Source: Clostridiales bacterium
GTDB taxonomy: Bacteria; Bacillota; Clostridia; Oscillospirales; Oscillospiraceae
DNA: 64,000 nt
NCBI GenBank assembly: GCA_902363045.1
Contig: CABIYX010000012.1
Coordinates: forward strand, 1 to 64,000
Direction of reading: 5' to 3'
The stretch's first letter is position 1. Each line of letters opens with the position of its first letter. The notes under the pieces were generated by a model that saw nothing but the letters and a program-made list of their open reading frames with translations, made no database searches and was not told the DNA's origin. Of the stretch, positions 1 through 8,150 are shown in pieces. The translations under genes were made by a program, and so were the position numbers.

Positions 1-81
1 GCTGGCCGCTTTTGGTATGCCCTTTTTCTCTCCTCAATTTTTCTTTATTTCCCTATTGACTTTTTATTTGCAGACTTTCAT

Positions 82-101
82 GGCGGAATACCGCCTTTTT
101 T
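82..101 (+). terminator. Short possible intrinsic terminator
   Basis: A 5-bp GGCGG/CCGCC stem with an AATA loop is followed by six T residues. It would end a plus-strand transcript entering from outside the window. The minus-strand gene that ends at 140 gets no T-run from it. Confidence 0.4.
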
Positions 102-139
102 CGCAACAATCTTAGCACATTTTCGGAGAAAATACAACC

Positions 140-979
140 TTACTCCACATGGACATGGTCGTTGATGTGCTTCATGCAGTAGCAGTAGTAGCCGTTGCAC
201 TTGGAGCAGTACCGGAACTCCATGTCCGGATCGTCCGCGTCCGTAATGCCGCAGACCGCGCACTTGTGGAGATAGCCCCGGCGCTCCTGAACCTGCTTCT
301 GTGCCTTTTTGAAGTTGATGGTCTGGGGGTTGGCCCGATAGGCGGCCCGCTGTCCGGTCCGGCGGACCGCAGACATCAGATCGTCCCAGAAGAAGATGAA
401 GTAGTTCAGCAGGGCCACCAGAGGCAGGACCGCAGTGATCCACTGCTGGGAGAAGATGCTGAAGAAGATGTCATAGGCAAACAGGGCTGCGTCCAGCCAG
501 GCCAGCCACTTCACCTTCAGGGGCAGGATCCCGAAGAGCAGCACCTGCATCTCCGGATACAGGGTCGCGAAGGAGAAAAACATGGACATATTAATATAAT
601 ACATGGAGGTGCTGCCCATCACAAATCCCATGATGATATTGAGGAGGATCCCCAGGCCGTAGAACACAGTAAACCGTGTGGTGCCCCACTGCCGCTCCAA
701 CGCGTTTCCAATGTAGTAGTAAAACAGTGTGGTCATCACAAACCACAGGACAAAGCCCCCTCCGGTGGGCACAAAAATGAAGGAGAGCACCCGCCACAGC
801 TGCCCTTGGAGGATCAGCGGACTGGAAAAGGACAGCATCCAGGAGGCGTACCCCCTGGAAAACAGGTCCAGAAAATAGACCATCACATTTCCAATGACAA
901 TATACTTCATCAGGTTCGGGATACCGAAATTGGGGTGATCGTAGCAGAAACGGTCCAGCCAGCGTGAAACGGCTTTCAT
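140..979 (-). CDS. Rhomboid-like membrane protein with C-terminal zinc ribbon (probable pseudoprotease)
   Basis: A 279-residue integral membrane protein with about six hydrophobic segments, resembling the rhomboid fold: the stretch YYIGNALERQWGTTRF matches the rhomboid TM2 exit (GRALExxWGxxRF). The catalytic features of active rhomboids are not visible. The HxxxN pair expected before that motif reads W and T, and there is no GxSG in the expected helix, only an NMSMFFSFA stretch. The tail (about 235-279) holds CAVC and CSKC pairs plus CYC and His residues, a likely zinc ribbon on the cytoplasmic side. The start has an AGGAGGAC ribosome binding site. Rhomboid-like is well supported; the pseudoprotease status is inference, and the substrate or partner is unknown. 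Confidence 0.75.
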   Translation of the reverse strand: MKAVSRWLDRFCYDHPNFGIPNLMKYIVIGNVMVYFLDLFSRGYASWMLSFSSPLILQGQLWRVLSFIFVPTGGGFVLWFVMTTLFYYYIGNALERQWGTTRFTVFYGLGILLNIIMGFVMGSTSMYYINMSMFFSFATLYPEMQVLLFGILPLKVKWLAWLDAALFAYDIFFSIFSQQWITAVLPLVALLNYFIFFWDDLMSAVRRTGQRAAYRANPQTINFKKAQKQVQERRGYLHKCAVCGITDADDPDMEFRYCSKCNGYYCYCMKHINDHVHVE

Positions 980-1025
980 GGACAGTCCTCCTTTTATTTA
1001 AAGTGTTCAAAAGCATACGAATAGC

Positions 1026-1054
1026 ATTGTACCCGTTTTGCGGGAAAATGTCCA
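1026..1054 (-). promoter_or_regulatory. Sigma-A promoter of the rhomboid-like gene
   Basis: Read on the minus strand, TGGACA and TACAAT are separated by 17 bases, and transcription would start about 40 bases upstream of the ATG at 979. Confidence 0.6.
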
Positions 1055-1168
1055 TGACGAAAGTGTAAACATTTCTTTTCCTTTGGCAGAAATCGTGATA
1101 CAATAGCTTGGAATAAATTCAGACCGGCCGGCCCCGGCTGCGGTCAGACAGAAAAGTGAGGAAGATAC

Positions 1169-2410
1169 ATGAGCATCGTCAAGGATATGTCCCTGGCCCC
1201 GTCAGGCCATCAGAAGATCCAGTGGGTGCGTGATTTTATGCCTGCCCTCAGCGGCATTGAGGAGCGCTTCCGCCGTGAAAAGCCCTTTGCCGGGCTGACC
1301 ATCGCCGTCTCCGTCCATTTGGAGGCCAAGACCGCCAATCTGGGTTTGGTCCTTCGGGAGGGCGGCGCAGAGGTATATCTCACCGGTTGCAACCCTCTCT
1401 CCACCCAGGACGATGTGGCCGCCGCCATGGCGGAACTGGGGGTAGAGACCTTCGGCATCCACGGGGTGGATATACAGGGCTATGAGGATCTGCTGATCGA
1501 AAGCCTGAAGTGCCGCCCCCACCTGATCGTAGACGATGGCGGCGACCTGATCAGCCTGCTCAGCGGCAAGTGCGCCGCCTATGGAGACCGGCTCCTGGGC
1601 GGCTGTGAGGAGACCACCACCGGCATCCACCGCCTCTACGCCAGAGAGCGGGCCGGGATCCTCCCCTGCCCCATGATGGCGGTGAATGACGCCAAGGCAA
1701 AGCACTACTACGACAACAAGTACGGCACCGGCCAGTCCTCCTGGGACGCCATTATGCACACCACCAACCTGATGGTGGCGGGCAAGACCGTGGTAGTGGC
1801 GGGCTACGGCTGGTGCGGCAAGGGCATCGCCATGCGGGCCAAAGGCATGGGGGCCGATGTGATCGTCACCGAGGTGGACCCCTTCAAGGCTCTGGAGGCC
1901 ACCATGGAGAACTTCCGGGTCATGCCCATGGACGAGGCCGCAAAATATGGGGACATCTTTGTCACCGCCACCGGCTGCAAGGACGTGATCGTGGAGCGCC
2001 ACTTCCGGATGATGAAGCACAACGCCATCCTGTGCAACTCCGGCCACTTTGACTGCGAGGTGGACGTGGCCGCTCTGGGCCGCCTGGCGGAGGAGCGCTT
2101 CCCCCGGCGTCAGAATATCGAGGGGTTCCGCCTCCCGGATGGCCGCATCCTCAATGTGCTGGCCGAGGGCCGCCTGGTGAACCTGGCCGCGGGCAACGGC
2201 CACCCGGCGGAGATCATGGATATGTCCTTCGCCGTCCAGGCCCTGTCCCTGGAGTGGATGGCCAAGCACGCCCAAAGCCTGGAGAAAAAGGTCTACAACG
2301 TCCCGGCGGAGATCGACGACCAGATCGGCCGCGTCAAGCTGGCCGCCATGGGGCTGGCCATTGACTCCCTCACCCCGGAGCAGGAGGCTTATCTCACCGG
2401 CTGGGACTGA
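1169..2410 (+). CDS. ahcY: Adenosylhomocysteinase (S-adenosyl-L-homocysteine hydrolase)
   Basis: Cytosolic NAD-dependent enzyme that splits S-adenosylhomocysteine into adenosine and homocysteine, removing the product inhibitor of methyltransferases. It has 413 residues, the shorter bacterial form. The Rossmann motif GYGWCGKGIAMRAKG lies at about 212-226, followed by the acidic VTEVDPF strand end. Substrate-binding stretches VSVHLEAKTANL, the DDGGD segment and HTTNLMV are present, and CNSGHFDCEVDV near the C-terminal half is typical. The start is preceded by a GAGGAAG site. It stands alone, but lies close to S-box-controlled metK, so both serve the methyl cycle. A long hairpin follows the stop codon. 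Confidence 0.93.
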   Translation: MSIVKDMSLAPSGHQKIQWVRDFMPALSGIEERFRREKPFAGLTIAVSVHLEAKTANLGLVLREGGAEVYLTGCNPLSTQDDVAAAMAELGVETFGIHGVDIQGYEDLLIESLKCRPHLIVDDGGDLISLLSGKCAAYGDRLLGGCEETTTGIHRLYARERAGILPCPMMAVNDAKAKHYYDNKYGTGQSSWDAIMHTTNLMVAGKTVVVAGYGWCGKGIAMRAKGMGADVIVTEVDPFKALEATMENFRVMPMDEAAKYGDIFVTATGCKDVIVERHFRMMKHNAILCNSGHFDCEVDVAALGRLAEERFPRRQNIEGFRLPDGRILNVLAEGRLVNLAAGNGHPAEIMDMSFAVQALSLEWMAKHAQSLEKKVYNVPAEIDDQIGRVKLAAMGLAIDSLTPEQEAYLTGWD

Positions 2411-2439
2411 CCTGCTTTCTTTGAAAAAGAAAGCAGGTC
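2408..2439 (+). terminator. Strong hairpin after ahcY, without a T-run
   Basis: A 14-bp perfect stem (GACCTGCTTTCTTT with its complement) and a GAAA loop overlaps the ahcY stop codon. The T-run needed for efficient intrinsic termination is missing, so it may instead protect the 3' end. Confidence 0.45.
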
Positions 2440-2540
2440 ACAGAGGAGAATTGCGTTTGTATCCTGCTATACCATAGTTATCTCCCAACTTTCCAGCACC
2501 TGAACATTCTTTGAGTTCAGCTATGTAAGGGGGCTTGGCG

Positions 2541-2768
2541 TTGAACAGAAAATCAATATGCGTGGTCATTTTCACCATTGCAGCGCTGATATTTTGTGCT
2601 GTTGGAATGCTCTTTCGCAAAAAGGATCTTTTTACTATGTTTGATCACCCACTCACAAAAAAGTATCCAAATATTTCAAAAATTTTCGGTGCAGCTATGA
2701 TTTTCCTTTCACTCTCCTGGTTCTTATGTGTTCTCCTGATCCTTACTTTTGATTCTAGGATTTCTTAA
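2541..2768 (+). CDS. Small two-helix membrane protein of unknown function
   Basis: A 75-residue protein with two hydrophobic segments (about 8-27 and 51-70) joined by a basic, polar loop (RKKDLFTMFDHPLTKKYP). It is not recognised as a known family. The start is taken as TTG at 2541 because an AAGGGGG ribosome binding site lies 7 bases upstream; a TTG at 2535 is too close to that site. The gene and its flanks are clearly more AT-rich than the neighbours, which may indicate recent acquisition or relaxed composition. Its reality rests on the membrane-like composition, the ribosome binding site and its position between two well-defined transcription units. Confidence 0.5.
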   Translation: MNRKSICVVIFTIAALIFCAVGMLFRKKDLFTMFDHPLTKKYPNISKIFGAAMIFLSLSWFLCVLLILTFDSRIS

Positions 2769-2803
2769 TGTCCCTTTTCCCTAAATTTTTTGATTTTTCA
2801 CTG

Positions 2804-2831
2804 TTGACAGACCGGAAAATTCTGATATAAT
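2804..2831 (+). promoter_or_regulatory. Consensus sigma-A promoter of the metK leader
   Basis: TTGACA and TATAAT are both perfect and separated by 16 bases, ending about 25 bases before the S-box aptamer. Confidence 0.85.
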
Positions 2832-2855
2832 ATAGGGCTGTAAAATTAAATGACC

Positions 2856-2953
2856 TTATCAAGAGTGGCGGAGGGAACGGCCCGATGAAGCCCGGCAACC
2901 TGTGGGAGACCGCAAGGTGCCAAATCCGGCGGCAGTGGATCGAAAGATGAGGG
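2856..2953 (+). promoter_or_regulatory. SAM-I (S-box) riboswitch
   Basis: The leader contains the diagnostic S-box blocks: CTTATCAAGAG, then GGAGGGA, then GATGAAGCCCGGCAACC, followed by a GCAAGGTGCCAAATCC element and a closing GATGAGG. In this class, S-adenosylmethionine binding stabilises the aptamer and lets the downstream terminator form. It sits between a consensus promoter and a terminator ahead of metK, so SAM should repress its own synthetase. Confidence 0.93.
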
Positions 2954-2969
2954 CGCAGAGTATGCAGAA

Positions 2970-2997
2970 CGCTCCGCCGCCCGGCGGAGCGTTTTTT
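2970..2997 (+). terminator. S-box-controlled attenuator upstream of metK
   Basis: Stem CGCTCCGCCG/CGGCGGAGCG followed by six T residues, 33 bases ahead of the metK start. It forms the expression platform of the SAM riboswitch. Confidence 0.9.
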
Positions 2998-3029
2998 ACT
3001 TGCAGCCAAGACAGAAAGGAATGCAGAAC

Positions 3030-4211
<1,182 letters not shown>

Positions 4212-4285
4212 TTTGCATCACATATCCGTATGTAACACGGTGCACCCCACCATTTCTGAACAAAACGACAAAAGCTGACCGACAC

Positions 4286-4319
4286 AAGACAGACCGGAGT
4301 TTCTTCGGTCTGTCTTTTT
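4286..4319 (+). terminator. Intrinsic terminator of metK
   Basis: Eleven-base stem AAGACAGACCG with its complement, short loop, then five T residues. Confidence 0.85.
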
Positions 4320-4426
4320 CAGCAAATTTGGGATAGACACAGAGCTGCATAAGGGGTAAAATAAATTGGATTTTATTATTTTCGGGTGGATGTACTCATC
4401 CGCCCCTCCATGAGGAGGATCCAGCT

Positions 4427-5080
4427 ATGGACCATAAGGAACTGCTCAAGCGGGTGGACCACACCCTGCTGACCCCCACCGCCACCTGGGATCAGGTACA
4501 GAAGCTGTGCGACGAGGGTCTGGCCTTCGGGACCGCCTCCGTCTGTATCCCGCCCCGGTATGTGAGCCGCGCCGCGGGCTATGTGGGCCAGCGTCTGAAA
4601 CTCTGTACGGTGGTGGGCTTTCCCAACGGCTATGCCACCCCCGAGGTCAAGGTCTTTGAGACGGAGGACGCCATCCGCAATGGCGCGGACGAGATCGACA
4701 TGGTCATGGATCTGGGCCTTGCAAAGGCCGGCGACTGGGAGGGCGTCCTGGCGGAGATCCGGGCGGTCAAGGCCTCCTGCGGCGGCCACATCCTGAAGGT
4801 GATCGTCGAGGCCTGCCAGCTGACCCAGGAAGAGAAGGCCGCCGCCTGCCGCATCGTCTCCATGTCCGGGGCGGACTTCATCAAGACCTCCACCGGCTTC
4901 TCCTCCGGAGGGGCCACCGTGGAGGACGTAAAATTCTTCCGGGAGCGGATCAGCCCTGATGTGCGTGTCAAGGCCGCCGGAGGCATCCGCACCTTCCAGC
5001 AGGCCCAGGCCATGCTGGACGCGGGGGCCGACCGCATCGGCGCCAGTGCCCTGGTAGGGCTGTTCCAGCAGGAGGGCTGA
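4427..5080 (+). CDS. deoC: Deoxyribose-phosphate aldolase
   Basis: Reversibly cleaves 2-deoxyribose-5-phosphate into glyceraldehyde-3-phosphate and acetaldehyde, the last step of deoxynucleoside breakdown. The 217-residue TIM barrel carries the Schiff-base lysine in DFIKTSTGF (about residue 150) and the second active-site lysine in VKAAGGIRT (about 180); the N-terminal VDHTLLTP stretch is also typical. GAGGAGGAT precedes the ATG. No deoA/deoB partners lie beside it. A terminator follows. Confidence 0.95.
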   Translation: MDHKELLKRVDHTLLTPTATWDQVQKLCDEGLAFGTASVCIPPRYVSRAAGYVGQRLKLCTVVGFPNGYATPEVKVFETEDAIRNGADEIDMVMDLGLAKAGDWEGVLAEIRAVKASCGGHILKVIVEACQLTQEEKAAACRIVSMSGADFIKTSTGFSSGGATVEDVKFFRERISPDVRVKAAGGIRTFQQAQAMLDAGADRIGASALVGLFQQEG

Positions 5081-5140
5081 GCCGGCCGAAAACGATTCTG
5101 CCGGAACATGACAAACAGGCAGTGAAATCAAATCAAAAAA

Positions 5141-5171
5141 ATGGCGTCCGGGATCCGGATGCCATTTTTTA
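5141..5171. terminator. Bidirectional terminator between deoC and the AI-2E-family gene
   Basis: Stem ATGGC-TCCG with CCGGA-TGCCAT is flanked by an A-run on the left and a T-run on the right, so it can end both convergent transcripts. Confidence 0.75.
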
Positions 5172-5173
5172 CT

Positions 5174-6316
5174 TTATGGTTCTTCTGCACCCTTCGGAGC
5201 TGGCTCCTCCTGTTCGGAGCCCAGCCGTCTGCCCACATCCCGGCGGAGCAGGGCGTACAGCACCGAGGCCACCGGTACGCTGAGCAGCACACCCAGCAGG
5301 CCGAACAGGCCGCCGCCCACTGTCACCGCCGTCAGCACCCAGATTCCAGGCAGACCGATGGAGGTACCCACCACCCGGGGATAGATCACATTTCCCTCGA
5401 TCTGCTGGAGGATAGACAGGAAGATCAAAAACACCAGTGCCCGCACCGGAGAGACCATCACCAGCAGGAAGGCGGAGAGAATGGCCCCGATATAGGCTCC
5501 CGCCACCGGGATCAGGGCGGACACCCCCACGATCACACCAATGAGGGGGGCGTAATCCGCCTGGATAAAGAAGGTGCCCATGGCGCACAGGCCGCCCAGG
5601 ATACACGCCTCGATGAGCTGTCCGGAGACAAAGCTGGTGAAGATGGTCGCCGTCAGCCGGATCACATCACTCACTGCCCCAGCATACCGGGCGGGCAGAT
5701 AGGCCCGCAGCACCCTCCGCCCCTGGCTCAGCAGGGTCTCCTTCCCTGCCAGCATATAGATGGAGAACACCACCGCCAGCACAAGGGTGACAAACATGGA
5801 GATGATGCTGGTGGTCACCGTCATTACATGGGTGGCCGCGTTGGTAATGCTGGCCAGCAGGCCCTCCAGCACCTCCCGCAGATAGCTGTTCAGGCTGGTC
5901 AAGTCCAGGGCCTCCCAGTCCAGATAGGCCGCCGCCTGGTTCAGAAGCAGTTGGAGATTCGCGATATAGCCGTTCAGACTGCCCGCAAAGGTGCGCAGAC
6001 TCCGCCCCACCTGGGGCAGGATGAAGGAGAACAGGGCCACGATGGCCGCGATCAGCACCAGATAGGAGGTGAACACCGCCAGGGGCCGGCCCAGCTTCTT
6101 CCATCTCGGGCCCAGGTTGCGCTCATAGTTCCGGCAAAAAAAGGCGCAGGGCCGGTTGAGCACAAAGGCGATGGCAAAGCCCATAAACAGCGGCTTACAG
6201 CTGGACAGCACCTGCCCCAGCAGCGCCAGAATCCAGTCAAATTTCACCAGGGCCAGCACCAGCAGCACTGTGTAGGTAACGATCATCAAAACACTCTGCA
6301 TCCACTTCTTCGGCAT
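5174..6316 (-). CDS. AI-2E family (PerM-type) membrane transporter
   Basis: A 380-residue polytopic membrane protein of the AI-2E/PerM permease family. The arrangement is a short cytoplasmic start, two N-terminal membrane segments, a long amphipathic region (about 110-190), then a cluster of about five segments. The family-typical SFVSGQLIEACILG and the VGVSALIPVAGAYIGAI stretch with a conserved proline are visible. Members export various solutes or sodium, and the AI-2 link is not general, so the substrate is unknown. The ATG at 6316 has GGAG six bases upstream; an ATG at 6328 is possible. The gene has its own promoter and ends at a shared bidirectional terminator. Confidence 0.85.
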   Translation of the reverse strand: MPKKWMQSVLMIVTYTVLLVLALVKFDWILALLGQVLSSCKPLFMGFAIAFVLNRPCAFFCRNYERNLGPRWKKLGRPLAVFTSYLVLIAAIVALFSFILPQVGRSLRTFAGSLNGYIANLQLLLNQAAAYLDWEALDLTSLNSYLREVLEGLLASITNAATHVMTVTTSIISMFVTLVLAVVFSIYMLAGKETLLSQGRRVLRAYLPARYAGAVSDVIRLTATIFTSFVSGQLIEACILGGLCAMGTFFIQADYAPLIGVIVGVSALIPVAGAYIGAILSAFLLVMVSPVRALVFLIFLSILQQIEGNVIYPRVVGTSIGLPGIWVLTAVTVGGGLFGLLGVLLSVPVASVLYALLRRDVGRRLGSEQEEPAPKGAEEP

Positions 6317-6361
6317 ACGATACTCCATTCCCGTCTGATTCTTTCCGCGATACTCTGTATC

Positions 6362-6390
6362 ACTATACCATGCCCTCCCCCGCCCGTCAA
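6362..6390 (-). promoter_or_regulatory. Sigma-A promoter of the AI-2E-family gene
   Basis: Minus-strand TTGACG and TATAGT are separated by 17 bases, about 45 bases upstream of the start codon. Its presence separates this gene from the RNA locus just upstream. Confidence 0.65.
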
Positions 6391-6421
6391 CATACCCGGA
6401 CGGCTCCGCCGCGTCCAAAAG

Positions 6422-6584
6422 AAAAAAGCCCCCGGCTGTGTGTATGCGCACAGCCGGGGAGTCCGGGGGAATGATGCCCTTCCTGCCGGAACATGGTGGC
6501 CAGAGAGATGTGAAAAAGCCAAGTTGTGGGAAGAAAGCAGGGAGGTGTGAGGAGGGGGCTTTTGGTCTCTCGTCTCTAACCACC
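6422..6584 (-). ncRNA. Candidate structured small RNA with anti-Shine-Dalgarno loop
   Basis: A stand-alone transcription unit of about 160 nt, with a near-consensus promoter at one end and a strong intrinsic terminator at the other, and no plausible reading frame. The 5' end GGUGGUUAGAGA (6584-6573) pairs over 12 bp, with two G-U pairs, with UCUCUGGCCACC (6506-6495). Inside this helix, AAAAGCC (6563-6557) pairs with GGCUUUU (6520-6514). These close a 36-nt loop (6556-6521) that is almost all pyrimidine and holds CCCUCCUC, ACCUCCCU and UUCUUCCC, all complementary to Shine-Dalgarno sequences. A small UUCC-GGCA-GGAA hairpin precedes the terminator. I could not match it to 6S, SRP or another named RNA. 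An orphan leader RNA is the alternative, but the next gene has its own promoter. Confidence 0.5.
6430..6459 (-). terminator. Intrinsic terminator of the candidate small RNA
   Basis: Eleven-base stem CCCCGGCUGUG with its complement, then six U residues on the minus strand (A-run at 6422-6427). No coding gene lies directly upstream of it. Confidence 0.8.
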
Positions 6585-6587
6585 CAT

Positions 6588-6616
6588 AGATTAGCATAAG
6601 CTAACTAATATGTCAA
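6588..6616 (-). promoter_or_regulatory. Sigma-A promoter of the candidate small RNA
   Basis: Minus-strand TTGACA (plus 6611-6616) and TAATCT (plus 6588-6593) are separated by 17 bases, placing the start at the first G residues of the closing helix. Confidence 0.65.
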
Positions 6617-6768
6617 GAGGATTTTTTATTGTTTGCCATGTTTCAATTCTTAAAGATCTATGAAGATTCCTTCCAGGCTCTTGCGCCCGCCCGCCCCTTG
6701 TGCTACGCTCAGGATACCAAATGATGCCCGCCGCCGCTGGCCGCGGGTCCTTGTTCGGAGGAATGTCC

Positions 6769-7131
6769 ATGCAAGCTGTCCGTCTGCCCGGAGAAGCCCT
6801 CACCCTCAGTCTGGCCGCCGCCCTGCTCTGCTCCGGCTGCACTCCCCTGCCCCCCGGCGATCAAAGCGCCTCCGCCTCTCAGGTCTCCACAGTCTCCACC
6901 TCCCTCTCCCAGGTCTCCTCCCTGCGGGGGGCGCTGGACCGCCTGGAACCGGAGGCGGACTGTCTGGTCCTGGCCTCCGGCGGAGAATATTACCGGTTCG
7001 AGCGCAACGGCGTGGACGTCTCCGGGCTGATTCCCGGGGACCCGGTCACGGTCACTTATACCGGGGCACTGGACCCAGAGGAGGGCACCGTCTCTGCGGT
7101 CCTGCTCTCTATCACCAAGGATACGCTTTAA
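6769..7131 (+). CDS. Small secreted lipoprotein of unknown function
   Basis: A 120-residue protein with a signal peptide ending in a lipobox (LLCSGC), so Cys at about residue 21 should be lipidated and the protein anchored on the outer face of the membrane. A Ser/Thr-rich linker follows. The C-terminal 70 residues (DCLVLASGGEYYRF, GLIPGDPVTVTYTG) look like a small beta-barrel of the OB type. The ATG at 6769 is used because GGAGGA lies about six bases upstream; ATG 6763 is too close. A terminator follows, shared with the convergent phosphodiesterase. Function cannot be assigned. Confidence 0.7.
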   Translation: MQAVRLPGEALTLSLAAALLCSGCTPLPPGDQSASASQVSTVSTSLSQVSSLRGALDRLEPEADCLVLASGGEYYRFERNGVDVSGLIPGDPVTVTYTGALDPEEGTVSAVLLSITKDTL

Positions 7132-7137
7132 GGCTTG

Positions 7138-7168
7138 ACGGCCGCATCCACAGGCGGGATGCGGCCGT
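7138..7168. terminator. Terminator between lipoprotein and phosphodiesterase genes
   Basis: Twelve-base stem ACGGCCGCATCC with its complement around a 7-base loop, followed by TCTTTTAT. Confidence 0.65.
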
Positions 7169-7172
7169 TCTT

Positions 7173-8036
7173 TTATCGTCTTCTTCTCACTTCGGAGGGC
7201 CGGGCCTCCGGCTGAAAGCCCTCAAAGATCACCAGAAATCCTTCCCGCTCCAGCTGGGCCATCTCCTCCGGGTCGGTCACCGTCCAGCAAAAGACCGGCA
7301 GGCGGTGCAGCTTCTTGCACAGCCACACCGCGGGCAGCATCCGGTGCTCCCAGTGGAAGGAGATGAAGTCGGGCCTGGTCAGGACATTAGACAGCAGGCC
7401 CGCCATCACAAGGGCCTGCCACCAGGACAGCGCCCCCCGAAGCCGCCAGAAATCCTGGGAGAGCTGCCCCCGGCATACATCTGGACGGTGGAGGCGCAGC
7501 CAGCGGACTACGCCGGGATGGAAGGATTCGATGCAATAGTTTACCCGGAACTGGTCCAGGGTGTTCACTGCCGTCTCCACCAACTCGCTGACGTCGTAGT
7601 AATCCGCCTTCAGTTCCACCAGAAGGGGAGGCCCTCCCTGGAACATGGGCAGCACCTCCTCCAGCAGGGGGATGGTCTCTCCGGTCCCCTCCAAGCGGAA
7701 TGTCTTGAGTTCCGCAGCCGACAGGCCGGATACCTCCGCGTCCACCCCAGCAGTACGCTTTAAATTTTTGTCATGGATCACCGCCAGCCGCCCGTCTCCG
7801 GTAAGATGGACGTCCAGCTCCACCCCATAGCCACGCTCCAACGCGCGCCGGAAGGCGGGCAGGGAGTTTTCCGGGATCCCGGCCTCCCGGTCGTGGAGGC
7901 CCCGGTGGGCATACCGAAACCGGCGGAACACCGCCCACTTGGGGTGGTTCCGCCGCCCTCCTGTTGCCATCACCCACAGGCCCCCGCACAGAAGTAGCAG
8001 GATCCATATCAGCGCCAGCCAGAACATAGGCTTCAC
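7173..8036 (-). CDS. Membrane-anchored glycerophosphodiester phosphodiesterase family protein
   Basis: A 287-residue enzyme of the GDPD family, which hydrolyses glycerophosphodiesters to glycerol-3-phosphate and an alcohol. One N-terminal membrane segment (about 4-24) tethers a TIM-barrel domain. Catalytic and metal-binding motifs are visible: AHRGLHD, PENSLPAF, GVELDVHLTGDG and VIHDKNLKRT, then LLVELKAD and CIESFHP deeper in the barrel. The QLEREGFLVIFEGFQP end resembles other clostridial members, where a final 'domain of metabolite binding' is missing. The exact substrate is unknown. Confidence 0.85.
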   Translation of the reverse strand: MKPMFWLALIWILLLLCGGLWVMATGGRRNHPKWAVFRRFRYAHRGLHDREAGIPENSLPAFRRALERGYGVELDVHLTGDGRLAVIHDKNLKRTAGVDAEVSGLSAAELKTFRLEGTGETIPLLEEVLPMFQGGPPLLVELKADYYDVSELVETAVNTLDQFRVNYCIESFHPGVVRWLRLHRPDVCRGQLSQDFWRLRGALSWWQALVMAGLLSNVLTRPDFISFHWEHRMLPAVWLCKKLHRLPVFCWTVTDPEEMAQLEREGFLVIFEGFQPEARPSEVRRRR

Positions 8037-8116
8037 TTCCCGATCCTCTCTGATCTTGCCCTTTATCTTACCACCCGCCCCCTCTGCTGTAAAGGGGGAA
8101 TCCGAAGCGGATGTAA

Positions 8117-8147
8117 AATGCGGCGGCCCGGACCGGGCCGCCGCATT
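8117..8147 (-). terminator. Terminator of the arginine cluster
   Basis: Long GC stem AATGCGGCGGCCCG with its complement just past the argF stop, followed by a TTTT stretch on the minus strand. Confidence 0.75.
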
Positions 8148-8150
8148 CTG

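Noticed and set aside
1105-1165. SAH riboswitch in front of ahcY
   Set aside because: The short GC-rich leader has only a weak CCGGCC hairpin, not the SAH aptamer blocks, and there is little room for one.
5141-6550. Long plus-strand reading frame opposite the AI-2E-family gene
   Set aside because: His/Gln/Arg-rich low-complexity product typical of the antisense of a GC-rich gene; the minus-strand frame has clear membrane segments, ribosome binding site and promoter.
6422-6584. 6S RNA or SRP RNA identity for the candidate small RNA
   Set aside because: No SRP GGAA-type apical loop in the right context and no long double-stranded rod with a central bubble; the closing helix ends well before the 3' terminator.
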